From contig JBHELG010000108.1 of NCBI GenBank assembly GCA_046263195.1, positions 21,566-85,565 of the forward strand: a stretch of DNA of 64,000 bases, written 5' to 3'. Below are positions 34,772 through 43,177 of the stretch, in pieces. The first letter of the stretch is position 1. The number at the start of each line of letters is the position of its first letter. This DNA is from JBHELG01 sp046263195 (GTDB taxonomy: Bacteria > Actinomycetota > Nitriliruptoria > Nitriliruptorales > JAHWKO01). The translations under genes and the position numbers were made by a program. Under the pieces are notes generated by a model. It ran no database searches. It was not told the origin of the DNA and saw nothing but the letters and a program-made list of their open reading frames with translations.

Positions 34772-35671
34772 GTGCCCAACACCGGGACTCCCAATACCGG
34801 GACGTACGACGTCCGACCGCGCGACGGACCTGCTCGCCTGCAGCAGCAGCTCGGAGCCGCGCTGGCCGAACTGTTGCGACCCGGGACATATGTGGGGGCA
34901 GCCCGGGAGACTCTCTTCGCGCTCGTGCACGCCGCTGTGCATCCATTGGGGCTCTTGTCGGTGGAGGCACTTCAGGACGCCTTGGATGCCGAACGGGCGG
35001 TGGAGGCCATAGACCAGCGGCTCGCGCCGTCCACCGCGGCGATGCCTATCCTCCTCCTGCACGGCTACGTCATGAACCACAGCGCCTTCCTGGTCATGCG
35101 CCAGGCGCTGACGGAGGCCGGCTTTCGGCATGTGCGTGCCTTCAGCTATCCACAGTTCACGCACGGTGTCCCAGAGATCGCGCGAATGCTCAAGGTCGAA
35201 GTCGAGCGTGCGCTCGAAGCCGCCGGTGCGGAGAGGTGCAGCATCGTGGGCCACTCTTTGGGTGGGATCGTGGCCCGCTACTACGCCCAAGTCCTGGGAG
35301 GGGAGAATACGCTCGATACCGTGGTCACATTGGGCACGCCGCACATGGGCACGTACGCGGCACACTTCGGCGTCGGACCGGTGGCGATGCAGCTGACCTA
35401 TCAATCGCCGTTCCTGAACGAGCTGAGACGAACGACTCGACCCAGCAGCGTCCGCTACATCTCCTATTACTCCGACCTGGACTTGTTCGTCGTGCCGGCG
35501 ATCAGTGCGAAGTTGACGGACCCCTCGTTGCAGGCGACGAACATTCGTGTCCGCGACATCGGCCATCTGTCAATGCTGCTCTCGGGTGAGGTGGTGCAGA
35601 GCGTGGTCGATTATCTCGCCCACCCGGAACGCAGCCGGCCGACTACCAGGAGCTCAGCCGCCCCGGCCTGA
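34772..35671 (+). CDS. Lipase/esterase, alpha/beta hydrolase
   Basis: A 299-residue hydrolase like actinobacterial EstA/LipA-type lipases. The oxyanion strand is PILLLHGYVMNHSAFLVM and the nucleophile elbow is SIVGHSLGGIVARYY with Ser162; VVTLGTPHMGTYAAH and DLDLFVVPAISA supply the loop likely to hold the Asp, and the His is in VRDIGHLSML. No clear signal peptide precedes residue 75, so location is uncertain. The first ten residues contain the repeat PNTGT-PNTGT, encoded by a short DNA repeat. The GTG start lacks a ribosome site and may be leaderless. Substrate not known. Confidence 0.82.
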   Translation: MPNTGTPNTGTYDVRPRDGPARLQQQLGAALAELLRPGTYVGAARETLFALVHAAVHPLGLLSVEALQDALDAERAVEAIDQRLAPSTAAMPILLLHGYVMNHSAFLVMRQALTEAGFRHVRAFSYPQFTHGVPEIARMLKVEVERALEAAGAERCSIVGHSLGGIVARYYAQVLGGENTLDTVVTLGTPHMGTYAAHFGVGPVAMQLTYQSPFLNELRRTTRPSSVRYISYYSDLDLFVVPAISAKLTDPSLQATNIRVRDIGHLSMLLSGEVVQSVVDYLAHPERSRPTTRSSAAPA

Positions 35672-35724
35672 AACCGTAGCGCGCTTCGTGGGCCAAGATC
35701 TGCCAGTTCAGACCGTGCAGCTGC

Positions 35725-36816
35725 TCAGCGGCTGTCCGACAAGAATCGGCGCAACCGCTGCACAGCGAGGTGGAGATTTGCGAGCGGCACGTACTCACCG
35801 ACCTGGTGAGATTGGCTCGTCAGCCCTGGCCCGTAGTTCAGCGCTGGCACCCCCGCCGCACTGAAGCGCGCCACATCCGTCCACGCCTGTTTGCCCGCGA
35901 CCCGTGCGGCTGCTGCCCTCCGGAAGGCACCTACGAGGGGGGAGTCGAGGAGGGGCGGCGCGGGAGGTGCCCGGTCGACGACCTCTACCGCCCCACGGCC
36001 CCCAACCCATGCCCGCAACTCCGCTTCCGCCTCGTCCAACCCTCGATTGGGGGCAAAGCGGTAATTGAGGTTCACGTTGAAGCGGCCTGGGACGAGGTTG
36101 CGGGCATTGTCCGTCCAGGCCTGGGTTGCGGTCAGCACCTCCCGATAGAGGATGCCGTCGACGTGTACATCGACTGGCGAGCGTCGGTGGATCTCAGCCA
36201 GCGTCTCACCGGCCTTGGTCAGCGCGTTATCGCCGCTCCAGGGACGCGCGGAGTGTGCCTGCCGTCCCAGGAATGTCAGCCGGGCGTGCAGCCCGCCGAG
36301 GCAGCCAAGGTGGACCTCGAGATCCGTCGCTTCGAGCACTATGGCGAGGCCGGCTTCCTTGAGCCAGGGGACGGCGCTGAGCACTTCCGCGAGTCCGTTG
36401 CGTTCCTCGGGACCTTCCTCGCCGGAGTAGAGGACGAGTACCGGCGCGTATGGTGACAGGGACCGCAGGGCCGTGTCGCGGAACACTGCCTCGGCGACAA
36501 CGATGCCTCCCTTCATGTCGGAAGTGCCGCGACCGACCACGATCACACCATCAGGGCGCCGCTCGATGCGGGGCGTGGCGTCAGCCTCCGTGGGGGGTAC
36601 GACGTCGAGGTGTCCCACGAGCAGGACCAGGGGGCGCTCGTCTGGCTCCCCGACGATCAGGTTGTCGCCGACCCGCACGAGTGCTTCGTCGGCGTACTCG
36701 TCCGCCAGCGCATCCGCGAGTGGGGCCTCCTGACCGGTCACGCTGAGGTAGCCGCAGAGCTCGACGAGACGGGCTGCGAGGTCGAAGCCAGGAAGTTCCT
36801 CGTCGGCTGTCCTCAC
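35725..36816 (-). CDS. dapE: Succinyl-diaminopimelate desuccinylase
   Basis: Removes succinate from N-succinyl-LL-diaminopimelate in lysine and peptidoglycan synthesis. The 363-residue M20-type metallohydrolase has LVGHLDVVPP (metal His and Asp), GRGTSDMKGGIVVAEA (bridging Asp), LYSGEEGPEERNGL (catalytic and metal Glu) and, later, the dimerisation domain with LGRQAHSARPWSGDNA. SQSHQVGEYVP near the C-terminus carries the last metal His. Its start overlaps the dapD stop by 4 bases (ATGA, 36813-36816), which makes the assignment secure over other M20 peptidases. Confidence 0.92.
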   Translation of the reverse strand: MRTADEELPGFDLAARLVELCGYLSVTGQEAPLADALADEYADEALVRVGDNLIVGEPDERPLVLLVGHLDVVPPTEADATPRIERRPDGVIVVGRGTSDMKGGIVVAEAVFRDTALRSLSPYAPVLVLYSGEEGPEERNGLAEVLSAVPWLKEAGLAIVLEATDLEVHLGCLGGLHARLTFLGRQAHSARPWSGDNALTKAGETLAEIHRRSPVDVHVDGILYREVLTATQAWTDNARNLVPGRFNVNLNYRFAPNRGLDEAEAELRAWVGGRGAVEVVDRAPPAPPLLDSPLVGAFRRAAAARVAGKQAWTDVARFSAAGVPALNYGPGLTSQSHQVGEYVPLANLHLAVQRLRRFLSDSR

Positions 36817-37637
36817 ACCTGGACCTGGAAATCCCGCAACACCTCGTTCAGAGTCGTCTTGCGGTCCGTGGACTCCGTCCGCTCACCGACCACGAGGGCG
36901 CAGGGCAACTCGTAGGTGCCGGCGGGAAAGCTCTTCGGCCGTGTGCCAGGTACCACTACCGCACGAGCCGGTACCCGTCCCCGGTAGGTCACGGGCTGCG
37001 ATCCCGTGACGTCGATGATCGGGGTGGACGAGGTGATGACCGTGTTCGCGCCGATCACCGCTTCCCGACCGACGAGCGTCCCCTCGACGATGACACAGCG
37101 GGAACCGATGAAGGCACCGTCCTCGATGATCACCGGTCGCGCGGACAGCGGCTCGAGCACCCCTCCTATCCCAACCCCGCCCGAGAGGTGCACGTCGCGG
37201 CCGATCTGTGCACAGGACCCCACGGTGGCCCACGTGTCGACCATGGACCCGGCCCCGACCCGGGCACCGATGTTCACGTAGCTGGGCATGAGGACGACGC
37301 CTCGTTCGAGGAACGACCCGTATCGCGCCACCGCCGGCGGCACGACCCGCACTCCGGCTGCCGCGAAGCCCTGCTTGACCGGGATCTTGTCGTGATACTC
37401 GAACGGCCCGACCTCCATGACCCGCATCTGCGCGACGGCGAAATAGAGGAGGATCGCCTGCTTCACCCAGTCGTGCACGGTCCACTCGCCGTCAGCCTCC
37501 TGGCTCGCAACCCGCACCTGGCCCTCGTCGAGCAGGGTGAGCGTGTCGTGGACGGCACGTTGCACTTCCGAGGCTCTCCAGGCATTGCCAGCGGCCTCGT
37601 ATGCCTCACGTATCGTCTCTCGAAGGTCGTCGGTCAA
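36813..37637 (-). CDS. dapD: Tetrahydrodipicolinate N-succinyltransferase
   Basis: Transfers succinyl from succinyl-CoA to tetrahydrodipicolinate. The 274-residue protein has an N-terminal helical part (DDLRETIREAYEAAGNAW) and a left-handed beta-helix of hexapeptide repeats, seen in ARVGAGSMVDTWATVGSCAQ and VHLSGGVGIGGVLEPL. The type matches the E. coli-like DapD rather than the longer actinobacterial form, judging by length and by VPPAVARYGSFLERGVV. It is translationally coupled to dapE downstream; dapC lies upstream on the same strand, 71 bases away. Confidence 0.92.
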   Translation of the reverse strand: MTDDLRETIREAYEAAGNAWRASEVQRAVHDTLTLLDEGQVRVASQEADGEWTVHDWVKQAILLYFAVAQMRVMEVGPFEYHDKIPVKQGFAAAGVRVVPPAVARYGSFLERGVVLMPSYVNIGARVGAGSMVDTWATVGSCAQIGRDVHLSGGVGIGGVLEPLSARPVIIEDGAFIGSRCVIVEGTLVGREAVIGANTVITSSTPIIDVTGSQPVTYRGRVPARAVVVPGTRPKSFPAGTYELPCALVVGERTESTDRKTTLNEVLRDFQVQV

Positions 37638-37708
37638 GGGCAGGTCCCTCCCACCTTCGGGCGACGCTCGCCTCGGCCCGTGGCACGTCGAACGCTACCC
37701 GCTCTGGT

Positions 37709-38884
37709 TCACACTGGGAGCCTGCCTGCGAGCAGGGCTTCGTTCCAGCGTTCCACTGCCGCAGCGCATTCCGAGACGGTCGGCGAGAGGGCCAGCCGCA
37801 CCCATCCGGCCCCGCTCGGACCGAACGCCCGCCCTGAGGAGGCGAGGATGCGCTCGTGAAGCAGCGCCTCCACGTAGCCGACGTCGTCGCCCCGCGGGGC
37901 GCGGAACCAGACGTAGAAGGTGGCCGCACTGCCCGAGACCTCCAGCCCGATGCCTTTCAGGAAGGGCAGGACGATCGCGCGCTTCTCGGCGAAGACGCGT
38001 CGGCGTGCCTCGACGTGTTCCTGGTCCGACCATGCCGCCACCGCCGCCGCCTGGACGAAGGTCGGAGAGGCGGTTCCGACGTTGGGACGGAGCAACCTCA
38101 GCCGGCCGATGAGTTGGGGGTCACCGACCACGGCGCCACAGCGGTAGCCCGTCATCCCCGAGCGCTTCGACAGCGACACGAAGGCGAGAACCCCGGTCAG
38201 GTCGCCGTCGAGGGCTTCGAGGATAGAGGCGGGAGGGGAGTCGAACCAGATCTCCTGGTAGCACTCGTCGGAGCAGATCAGGATGTCATGGGTGCGGGCG
38301 GTCTCCACCTGTCGACGGTAGTAGTCGACGTCGACCGCGGCCCCCGTGGGATTGTGGGGATAGTTCACCCAGGCGATGCAGGCACGCTCGAGCTGCCGTG
38401 ATGCCAAGGAGTCGAGTTCGAGACGCCAACCGCGGTCGGAGGTGAGCGTCACCGGGTCAGATTCCCCGCCTGCGAACAGGGTTCCGCGTTCGTACACCGG
38501 ATACCCGGGCTCCCCCCATAGGACGTGGCGCCGCGGCCCGTGGGGATCGATGACCGCCAGCGGCAGGTGGAAGATCGCCTCCTTACTGCCGGCGCTCGGC
38601 ATGATGTGCGCATCGGGCTCGACGGAGACCCCGTGACGACGTTCCAGCCACGCGGCGATGGCCTCGCGCAGTTCCCGCCGGCCGGCCGCAGTCGGATAGC
38701 GGCTGACCGGCGGCACGGACTCGACGAGCGCACGGCGAATGAACGCCGGCGTCGGCTCGACGGGGTCACCTATCGAGAAGTCGTAGAAAGGCCCGCCCTC
38801 AGCCCGCAGAACCTGGGCGAGCTCCTGCAGGGGTGCGAGCGGGTAGTCGCCGAGGCGGTCGAGGGCGGGGTTCGAGGTGACCAT
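37709..38884 (-). CDS. dapC: N-succinyldiaminopimelate aminotransferase (DapC-like)
   Basis: PLP enzyme of fold type I, 391 residues. Landmarks are FYDFSIGDPVEPTPAFIR, YPTAAGRRELREAIAAWL, WVNYPHNPTGAAVDVD, LICSDECYQEIWFDSP and the PLP Lys in FVSLSKRSGMTGYRCGA; the C-terminal Arg for the substrate carboxylate is in GAGWVRLALSPT. The position directly upstream of dapD-dapE supports the DapC function; alone it would only be called an aspartate-family aminotransferase. The ATG at 38884 (MVTSNPALDRLGDYPLAPL) is the family start; longer frames upstream have no support. Confidence 0.88.
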   Translation of the reverse strand: MVTSNPALDRLGDYPLAPLQELAQVLRAEGGPFYDFSIGDPVEPTPAFIRRALVESVPPVSRYPTAAGRRELREAIAAWLERRHGVSVEPDAHIMPSAGSKEAIFHLPLAVIDPHGPRRHVLWGEPGYPVYERGTLFAGGESDPVTLTSDRGWRLELDSLASRQLERACIAWVNYPHNPTGAAVDVDYYRRQVETARTHDILICSDECYQEIWFDSPPASILEALDGDLTGVLAFVSLSKRSGMTGYRCGAVVGDPQLIGRLRLLRPNVGTASPTFVQAAAVAAWSDQEHVEARRRVFAEKRAIVLPFLKGIGLEVSGSAATFYVWFRAPRGDDVGYVEALLHERILASSGRAFGPSGAGWVRLALSPTVSECAAAVERWNEALLAGRLPV

Positions 38885-39020
38885 GGCCGGGAGGGTACGC
38901 GAGTGTGAGGAAGAGGCCGAAAAGGTTCTCCGAGCGGTTCCGGGGCGACAAGCTGCATTGCGCTGCCCCGCCTGTGAGCCGCCCCACGGTGGCAGGCCTA
39001 CTGCCGTGTAATCTGAGGCC

Positions 39021-40247
39021 GTGGAAGATCGCCGTACCCTCCTCGTGCGCATCTCCGGACGCGACCAGCCGGGTATCACTGCTGCACTGTTGAGTCTGCT
39101 CGCCGCGGACGGTGTCGACGTCGACGACATCGAGCAGGTCACGACCCGTAACCGGCTCACCCTCGACGTCGTCGTGGCGTTGCCGGAGAGCGATGTAGCG
39201 CTGAAGGACCTGCTCTTTCTCGGCTGGGAGCGGGGACTCAGCATCGACTTCGAGGTCGTCGAACCGAGTGTGGCGCAGCCGCTCTTCCGCCATGCCCTCA
39301 CCGTGATCGGTCTTCCCCTCACCACAGCTGCACTCGCTGCCGTGGCGGGAGAGATCGCGGCCGCGGGCGCGAACATCGATCGCATCACCAGGCTGTCCCG
39401 TCACCCGGTGGTCAGCTACGAGCTGGTCGTCTCCGGCGGAGACGTGGACGGCCTGCGAGCGCGTCTCGTGGCCGTATCGGCCGAGCAGGGCATCGACATT
39501 GCCGTGCAGCGCGAAGGCCTCGAGCGGCGTGCGAAGCGGCTGGTGGTCATGGACGTCGACTCGACTCTCATCCAGGATGAGGCGATCGAACTGCTGGCGC
39601 GTGAGGCCGGACGCGAGGATGCCGTCGCAGTCATCACCGAGCGCGCCATGGCTGGGGACATGGACTTCGAAGCTGCGCTGCGGGCGCGGGTCGAACTGCT
39701 CGCGGGTCTCGACCTCGCAAGCGTCGAGCGGGTGCGGGAACGTCTCCGCCTCACACCGGGAGCGCGCACGTTCCTCCGCACACTCAAGAGATTGGGCTAT
39801 CGACTGGCGCTGGTTTCGGGCGGGTTCACCGTCTTCACCGATGTGCTGCGGGCCGAGCTCGGCATTGATCACGCTTTCGCCAACCAGCTCGAGGTCGTCG
39901 ACGGTCGACTGACAGGACGTCTCGTAGGGCCGATAGTCGATCGCGTCCGCAAGGCCGAGATCCTCGAGGATGTCGCCGGCCGCGAAGGGGTGCCGCTCGA
40001 GCAGGTCGTGGCGATCGGTGACGGGGCGAACGACCTCGACATGCTCGCCCGGGCCGGTCTCGGCATAGCGTTCAACGCCAAGCCGATCGTGCGTGAAGCC
40101 GCGGACACAGCCGTCTCCGTGCCCTACCTCGACGCAGTCCTCTTCGTCCTCGGTATTCGCCGCGACGATATCGACCTGGCCGATGACGAGGAGAGTGGCC
40201 CTCACGGGCTGGCCACCGTTACCGGAGACGCCAGGCCCGGCGTCTAG
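39021..40247 (+). CDS. serB: Phosphoserine phosphatase with N-terminal ACT domains
   Basis: Last step of serine synthesis. The 408-residue protein has two N-terminal ACT-like domains (RTLLVRISGRDQPGITAAL from residue 5, and HALTVIGLPLTTAALAAVA from about 93) and a C-terminal HAD domain. There the motifs are VVMDVDSTLIQDEAIELL (catalytic Asp near 177), ALVSGGFTVF and AIGDGANDLDMLARAG. ACT domains in SerB are typical of actinobacteria and can bind serine for feedback. The start is GTG 39021, at the beginning of the conserved ACT strand. It is divergent from dapC. Confidence 0.93.
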   Translation: MEDRRTLLVRISGRDQPGITAALLSLLAADGVDVDDIEQVTTRNRLTLDVVVALPESDVALKDLLFLGWERGLSIDFEVVEPSVAQPLFRHALTVIGLPLTTAALAAVAGEIAAAGANIDRITRLSRHPVVSYELVVSGGDVDGLRARLVAVSAEQGIDIAVQREGLERRAKRLVVMDVDSTLIQDEAIELLAREAGREDAVAVITERAMAGDMDFEAALRARVELLAGLDLASVERVRERLRLTPGARTFLRTLKRLGYRLALVSGGFTVFTDVLRAELGIDHAFANQLEVVDGRLTGRLVGPIVDRVRKAEILEDVAGREGVPLEQVVAIGDGANDLDMLARAGLGIAFNAKPIVREAADTAVSVPYLDAVLFVLGIRRDDIDLADDEESGPHGLATVTGDARPGV

Positions 40248-40267
40248 CTCCGTGGCTGCAGATCGCC

Positions 40268-41218
40268 CTATTGCCGCGCCGGGAAGAGCTCATCGAGACG
40301 GTGGAGGAGGTCATCGCCGAGGCGCAGATCGGCGGCAGCCGCGTTCTCGTCGACCTGCTCGGGCCGGCTGGCGCCGAAGATCGCGCCCGCCACTCCGTCG
40401 CTGTGGAGGGTCCACGCGAGGGCGAGTTGAGCCGGGGTGGCCCCGATCTCCGCCGCTATCTCCACGAATCGCTCGACCTTGTGAAGAGCTTCCTCATCCA
40501 GCAGTCGGTCCATGAAGCGACGATCGCCGCTCGCCGCCCGGGAGCCGGCCGGGAAATCACCGTGCCGGTACTTGCCGCTGAGCACGCCCTGGGCGAGCGG
40601 GCTGAACACGACCTGGTCGAGCCCGTACTCCCTGCAGATCGGCAGTACCCGCTTCTCTATGCCGCGTTCCAGCAGCGAGTACGGGGGCTGGTTGCTGATC
40701 GGTCTCGGCACGTTCAAGGCGTCAGCGAGCAGGCAGGCTGCGACGATGCGTTCCGGCGGCCAGTGGGACACGCCCCAGTACAGGATCTTTCCGTTCGCGA
40801 CGAGATCCCCCATGGTCCGCACGATCTCCTCGGTGGGCGTCTCCTCGTCGTAGCGGTGGCACTGGTAGAGGTCCACGTAGTCGGTCCGCAACCGGCGCAG
40901 TGAGGCGTCGATGGATTCCGTGACGTGCTTTCGGGAGAGTCCCCGGTCGTTCACATCGTCACTCATGGGGAAGTACACCTTCGTCGCGAGCACGATGTGG
41001 TGACGCTCGCGACCGGTCAGGAACTCGCCGACGACCTGCTCCGCTCGGCCGGAGTTGTAGACATCCGCCGTGTCGATGACGTTGACACCCGAGTCCAGCG
41101 CGAGACCGAGGCAGCGACGGGCTACCTCGTCGCTCACGGCGCGCCCCACCGTCAGCCAGGTGCCAAAGCAGAGGACGCTCACCTTCAGCCCGCTATGACC
41201 GAGGCGTACATAGCGCAC
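40268..41218 (-). CDS. Aldo/keto reductase (potassium-channel beta-like)
   Basis: A 316-residue NADPH-dependent aldo/keto reductase. It starts VRYVRLGHSGLKVSVLCFG, has the catalytic Asp/Tyr in VIDTADVYNSGRAEQVVGE, LATKVYFPMS with the Lys, LYQCHRYDEETP with the His-equivalent residue, ISNQPPYSLLERGIE and FSPLAQGVLSGKYRHG, and ends GASRPEQVDENAAAADL for NADPH. This is the Kvbeta/YghZ-like branch. The GTG at 41218 is chosen for the preceding aggag 5 bases away; the same frame stays open for 80 more codons without conserved content. Substrate unknown. It ends 20 bases from the convergent serB. Confidence 0.9.
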   Translation of the reverse strand: MRYVRLGHSGLKVSVLCFGTWLTVGRAVSDEVARRCLGLALDSGVNVIDTADVYNSGRAEQVVGEFLTGRERHHIVLATKVYFPMSDDVNDRGLSRKHVTESIDASLRRLRTDYVDLYQCHRYDEETPTEEIVRTMGDLVANGKILYWGVSHWPPERIVAACLLADALNVPRPISNQPPYSLLERGIEKRVLPICREYGLDQVVFSPLAQGVLSGKYRHGDFPAGSRAASGDRRFMDRLLDEEALHKVERFVEIAAEIGATPAQLALAWTLHSDGVAGAIFGASRPEQVDENAAAADLRLGDDLLHRLDELFPARQ

Positions 41219-41456
41219 AACCGCTCCTATCCCGCCGATGAGTAGCGGCTCCCCATCTGGCTGCCACCCTTGGCGCCTCGCCCCGCCAAGAGTGGCTCGA
41301 CCAGGATCACGACACTGACGGGAGAACTCCGGGGACAATAGGCGGCTAGGATGGATGCTGTTGCACAACTCGAGGCTCCAGCAGGAGTCGTCTCCCCAGC
41401 GACCAGCACGTTTCGCTTCCGCCGCCGTCTCAGACCTCGTCGCACCGGAGAGCAGC

Positions 41457-42260
41457 GTGTCCCGAGTCACCGTCTACCACCTGACTGCCCCTGCTCGGCT
41501 CCCGCTCATCGAGAAGGAGGGCCTACGCACGCGAGCAGATCTCAGTAACCGACTCGGCCCCCCCGGAGCCGAGGACGAGGCGGCCCCCGGACGCTACGCC
41601 CACGGGCGGCGGGTATCCGCCTACCTCTCGCTCGAGCATGCGCAGGCGCGGGCAGGGGAACTCGGACCCGGGCTCGTGACGTTCACAGTCGACCCTGAAA
41701 AGGTCATTGCCGCGCCCTCCTCGGCCCGGCGCGGAGCCCCCGCCGCCTACTGGGCGTCCGCCCGCGTACTGCGTGACTGGCTCGACGAGGGCTCTCCTCC
41801 CGACGACCTCGAGGTGCACCAGAATGTGCCGGTCCGGGCCAAGCACGTGCGTATCCAACCGGCCCTGCTCGAACCTGACGACCTGGGGGACTACGCGTCT
41901 CTCGTCGCCGCTGTCGCCGACGCGGACCGGCTCTCCGCCAAAGCGCTCATGCACCTGGCCATTATCGCGAGCGGTGGCGACTTCGAGTCACCCGAGTTCC
42001 TTGCCGCGGTGACCCTGGCCTGGCGGGCGGAGCCTGACCCTGAGTCGCTGGCACGAGAGCTCATGGAAACCGGTGCCGACAAGGTTGCCTCGGCCGCTCT
42101 CGCCGAGTACGGGGCGACGGCCCCGGAGGCGGCCCAGCGTCTGCGTGACACCCTCGAGCAGACCCGAGTCTGGTCTGAGGAGCAGGGGCTGGAGCCAGGT
42201 CGGGGACTGCTCTTGGGCAGCTCGAGCGTGCTCGAGGGCCTGACGGCCGCCCAGGTGTAG
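41457..42260 (+). CDS. Hypothetical protein, weak DarT/ADP-ribosyltransferase-like N-terminus
   Basis: A 267-residue protein that I cannot assign firmly. The N-terminal half begins VYHLTAPARLPLIEKEGL, which resembles the first motif of DarT-type and Tpt1-type ADP-ribosyltransferases (Y-H-x-T followed by a leucine-rich helix), then VSAYLSLEHAQARAGEL and LVTFTVDPEKVIAAP, possibly the second and later strands. Two conserved-looking Trp positions are in AYWASARVLRDWLDEG. The C-terminal 100 residues are helical. No neighbouring antitoxin is evident: a divergent cold-shock-like gene converges on it. The GTG at 41457 has ggagag at 41447-41452. The enzymatic suggestion is only from pattern likeness. 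Confidence 0.55.
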   Translation: MSRVTVYHLTAPARLPLIEKEGLRTRADLSNRLGPPGAEDEAAPGRYAHGRRVSAYLSLEHAQARAGELGPGLVTFTVDPEKVIAAPSSARRGAPAAYWASARVLRDWLDEGSPPDDLEVHQNVPVRAKHVRIQPALLEPDDLGDYASLVAAVADADRLSAKALMHLAIIASGGDFESPEFLAAVTLAWRAEPDPESLARELMETGADKVASAALAEYGATAPEAAQRLRDTLEQTRVWSEEQGLEPGRGLLLGSSSVLEGLTAAQV

Positions 42261-42264
42261 ATGC

Positions 42265-42468
42265 TCAGAGGGTGACGATGCCGATGTTCGTGACGCTCTT
42301 GCTTCCCTCTGTGTCGACCTCGAAGCGTACGCGCTGACCGAGGCGCAACTCGCGCAAGCCTGACTTCGCGAAGGCTTCACGGTCGACCAGCAGCTCGTTC
42401 AGCGCGTCGTCGAGTACGACCGCCGTCTTCGTCATGGGGTCGAAGCTCTTCACGGTTCCCTGAGGCAA
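42265..42468 (-). CDS. Divergent cold-shock-like (CSD) protein
   Basis: A 67-residue protein with the size and frame of a CspA-type cold-shock domain: PQGTVKSFDPMTKTAVVLDD at the N-terminus and LRLGQRVRFEVDTEGSKSV near the C-terminus match the Csp strands. The RNA-binding motifs are changed: the usual KGFGFI (RNP1) is TKTAVV and the VFVHF (RNP2) is LLVDREAF, so the aromatic residues that stack on RNA are missing. It starts at TTG 42468, preceded by ggagg 7 bases upstream; a longer frame upstream reads like non-coding DNA. Possible structural or non-RNA role. Confidence 0.65.
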   Translation of the reverse strand: MPQGTVKSFDPMTKTAVVLDDALNELLVDREAFAKSGLRELRLGQRVRFEVDTEGSKSVTNIGIVTL

Positions 42469-42581
42469 CCATCGACCTCCGTCTCGCAGGCGCAGGATAA
42501 TGTCGGTCGCCGGCCCCTGGTCACTGCGGCGGGTGGGGCGGGATAGCCTCGATCGGGAGAGGCCGGAGAGCGAGGACACCC

Positions 42582-42962
42582 GTGGTCGATGATCGCAGGT
42601 CGCAAGGGAGCCGGGCACGTAGCGAGTCGGAGCGCAGCGGCGCGCGGGAGGCGGCGCCGACTGAACCTGCTGTCGCTCATCGCACGCCTTTCACGCAACA
42701 AGTCGGCCGGGTCATCGTGGGGGTCGCTGCGGTTCTGTTTCTCGTCTTCGCGTTCGTGAACAGCCAGCGGGTCACCTTCGATTGGATCTTTGGCGAGACG
42801 GAGGCGATGACGACCCCGGAAGGAGTCATCGGCGGCGTTCCCCTGATCGTGCTCCTGCTCGGTGCCTTCCTCCTGGGCGCCGTGGTAGGTGCCGGGCTGC
42901 TCTGGCGTACCCAACGGACCATCCAGGCTCCCGCAAGACCGCGCCGTACCAGCCGCCCGTGA
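42582..42962 (+). CDS. LapA/DUF1049-type membrane protein
   Basis: A 126-residue protein. After a charged, probably flexible 38-residue N-terminus it has two hydrophobic helices: VGRVIVGVAAVLFLVFAFV, ending in NSQRVTFDWIFG (the sequence N-x-x-x-V-x-F is typical of LapA domain proteins), and VPLIVLLLGAFLLGAVVGAG followed by RTQR. These small inner-membrane proteins are linked to envelope assembly in other bacteria. The GTG at 42582 is the first possible start after the upstream stop. It faces away from the cold-shock-like gene. Confidence 0.75.
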   Translation: MVDDRRSQGSRARSESERSGAREAAPTEPAVAHRTPFTQQVGRVIVGVAAVLFLVFAFVNSQRVTFDWIFGETEAMTTPEGVIGGVPLIVLLLGAFLLGAVVGAGLLWRTQRTIQAPARPRRTSRP

Positions 42963-43177
42963 GGGCGCGACGCAGGAGCGATGCGAGAGGAACCGCCTCA
43001 GGACTCCGGGAGACCGAGGAGCGTCTTGGCTTGCTTAGGACGCGACGGAGGCCCGGACGAGTTATGGCAGTGACGGAGCTATCCACTGAGCGGCACGACA
43101 CGGCCAACGGTGAGATCATGCCCGGAACGGCAGCACGAACTGGACGCGTCCGTTCGTGACGAGAAGGGATCAGGGCT

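Noticed and set aside
38799..40205. Minus-strand open frame opposite serB
   Set aside because: Contains no recognisable domain and mirrors serB; shadow frame.
43064..43159. 31-codon frame ahead of the MgtC gene, possible leader peptide
   Set aside because: No ribosome site and no Pro run of the sort known in MgtC leaders; not enough to call a gene or leader.
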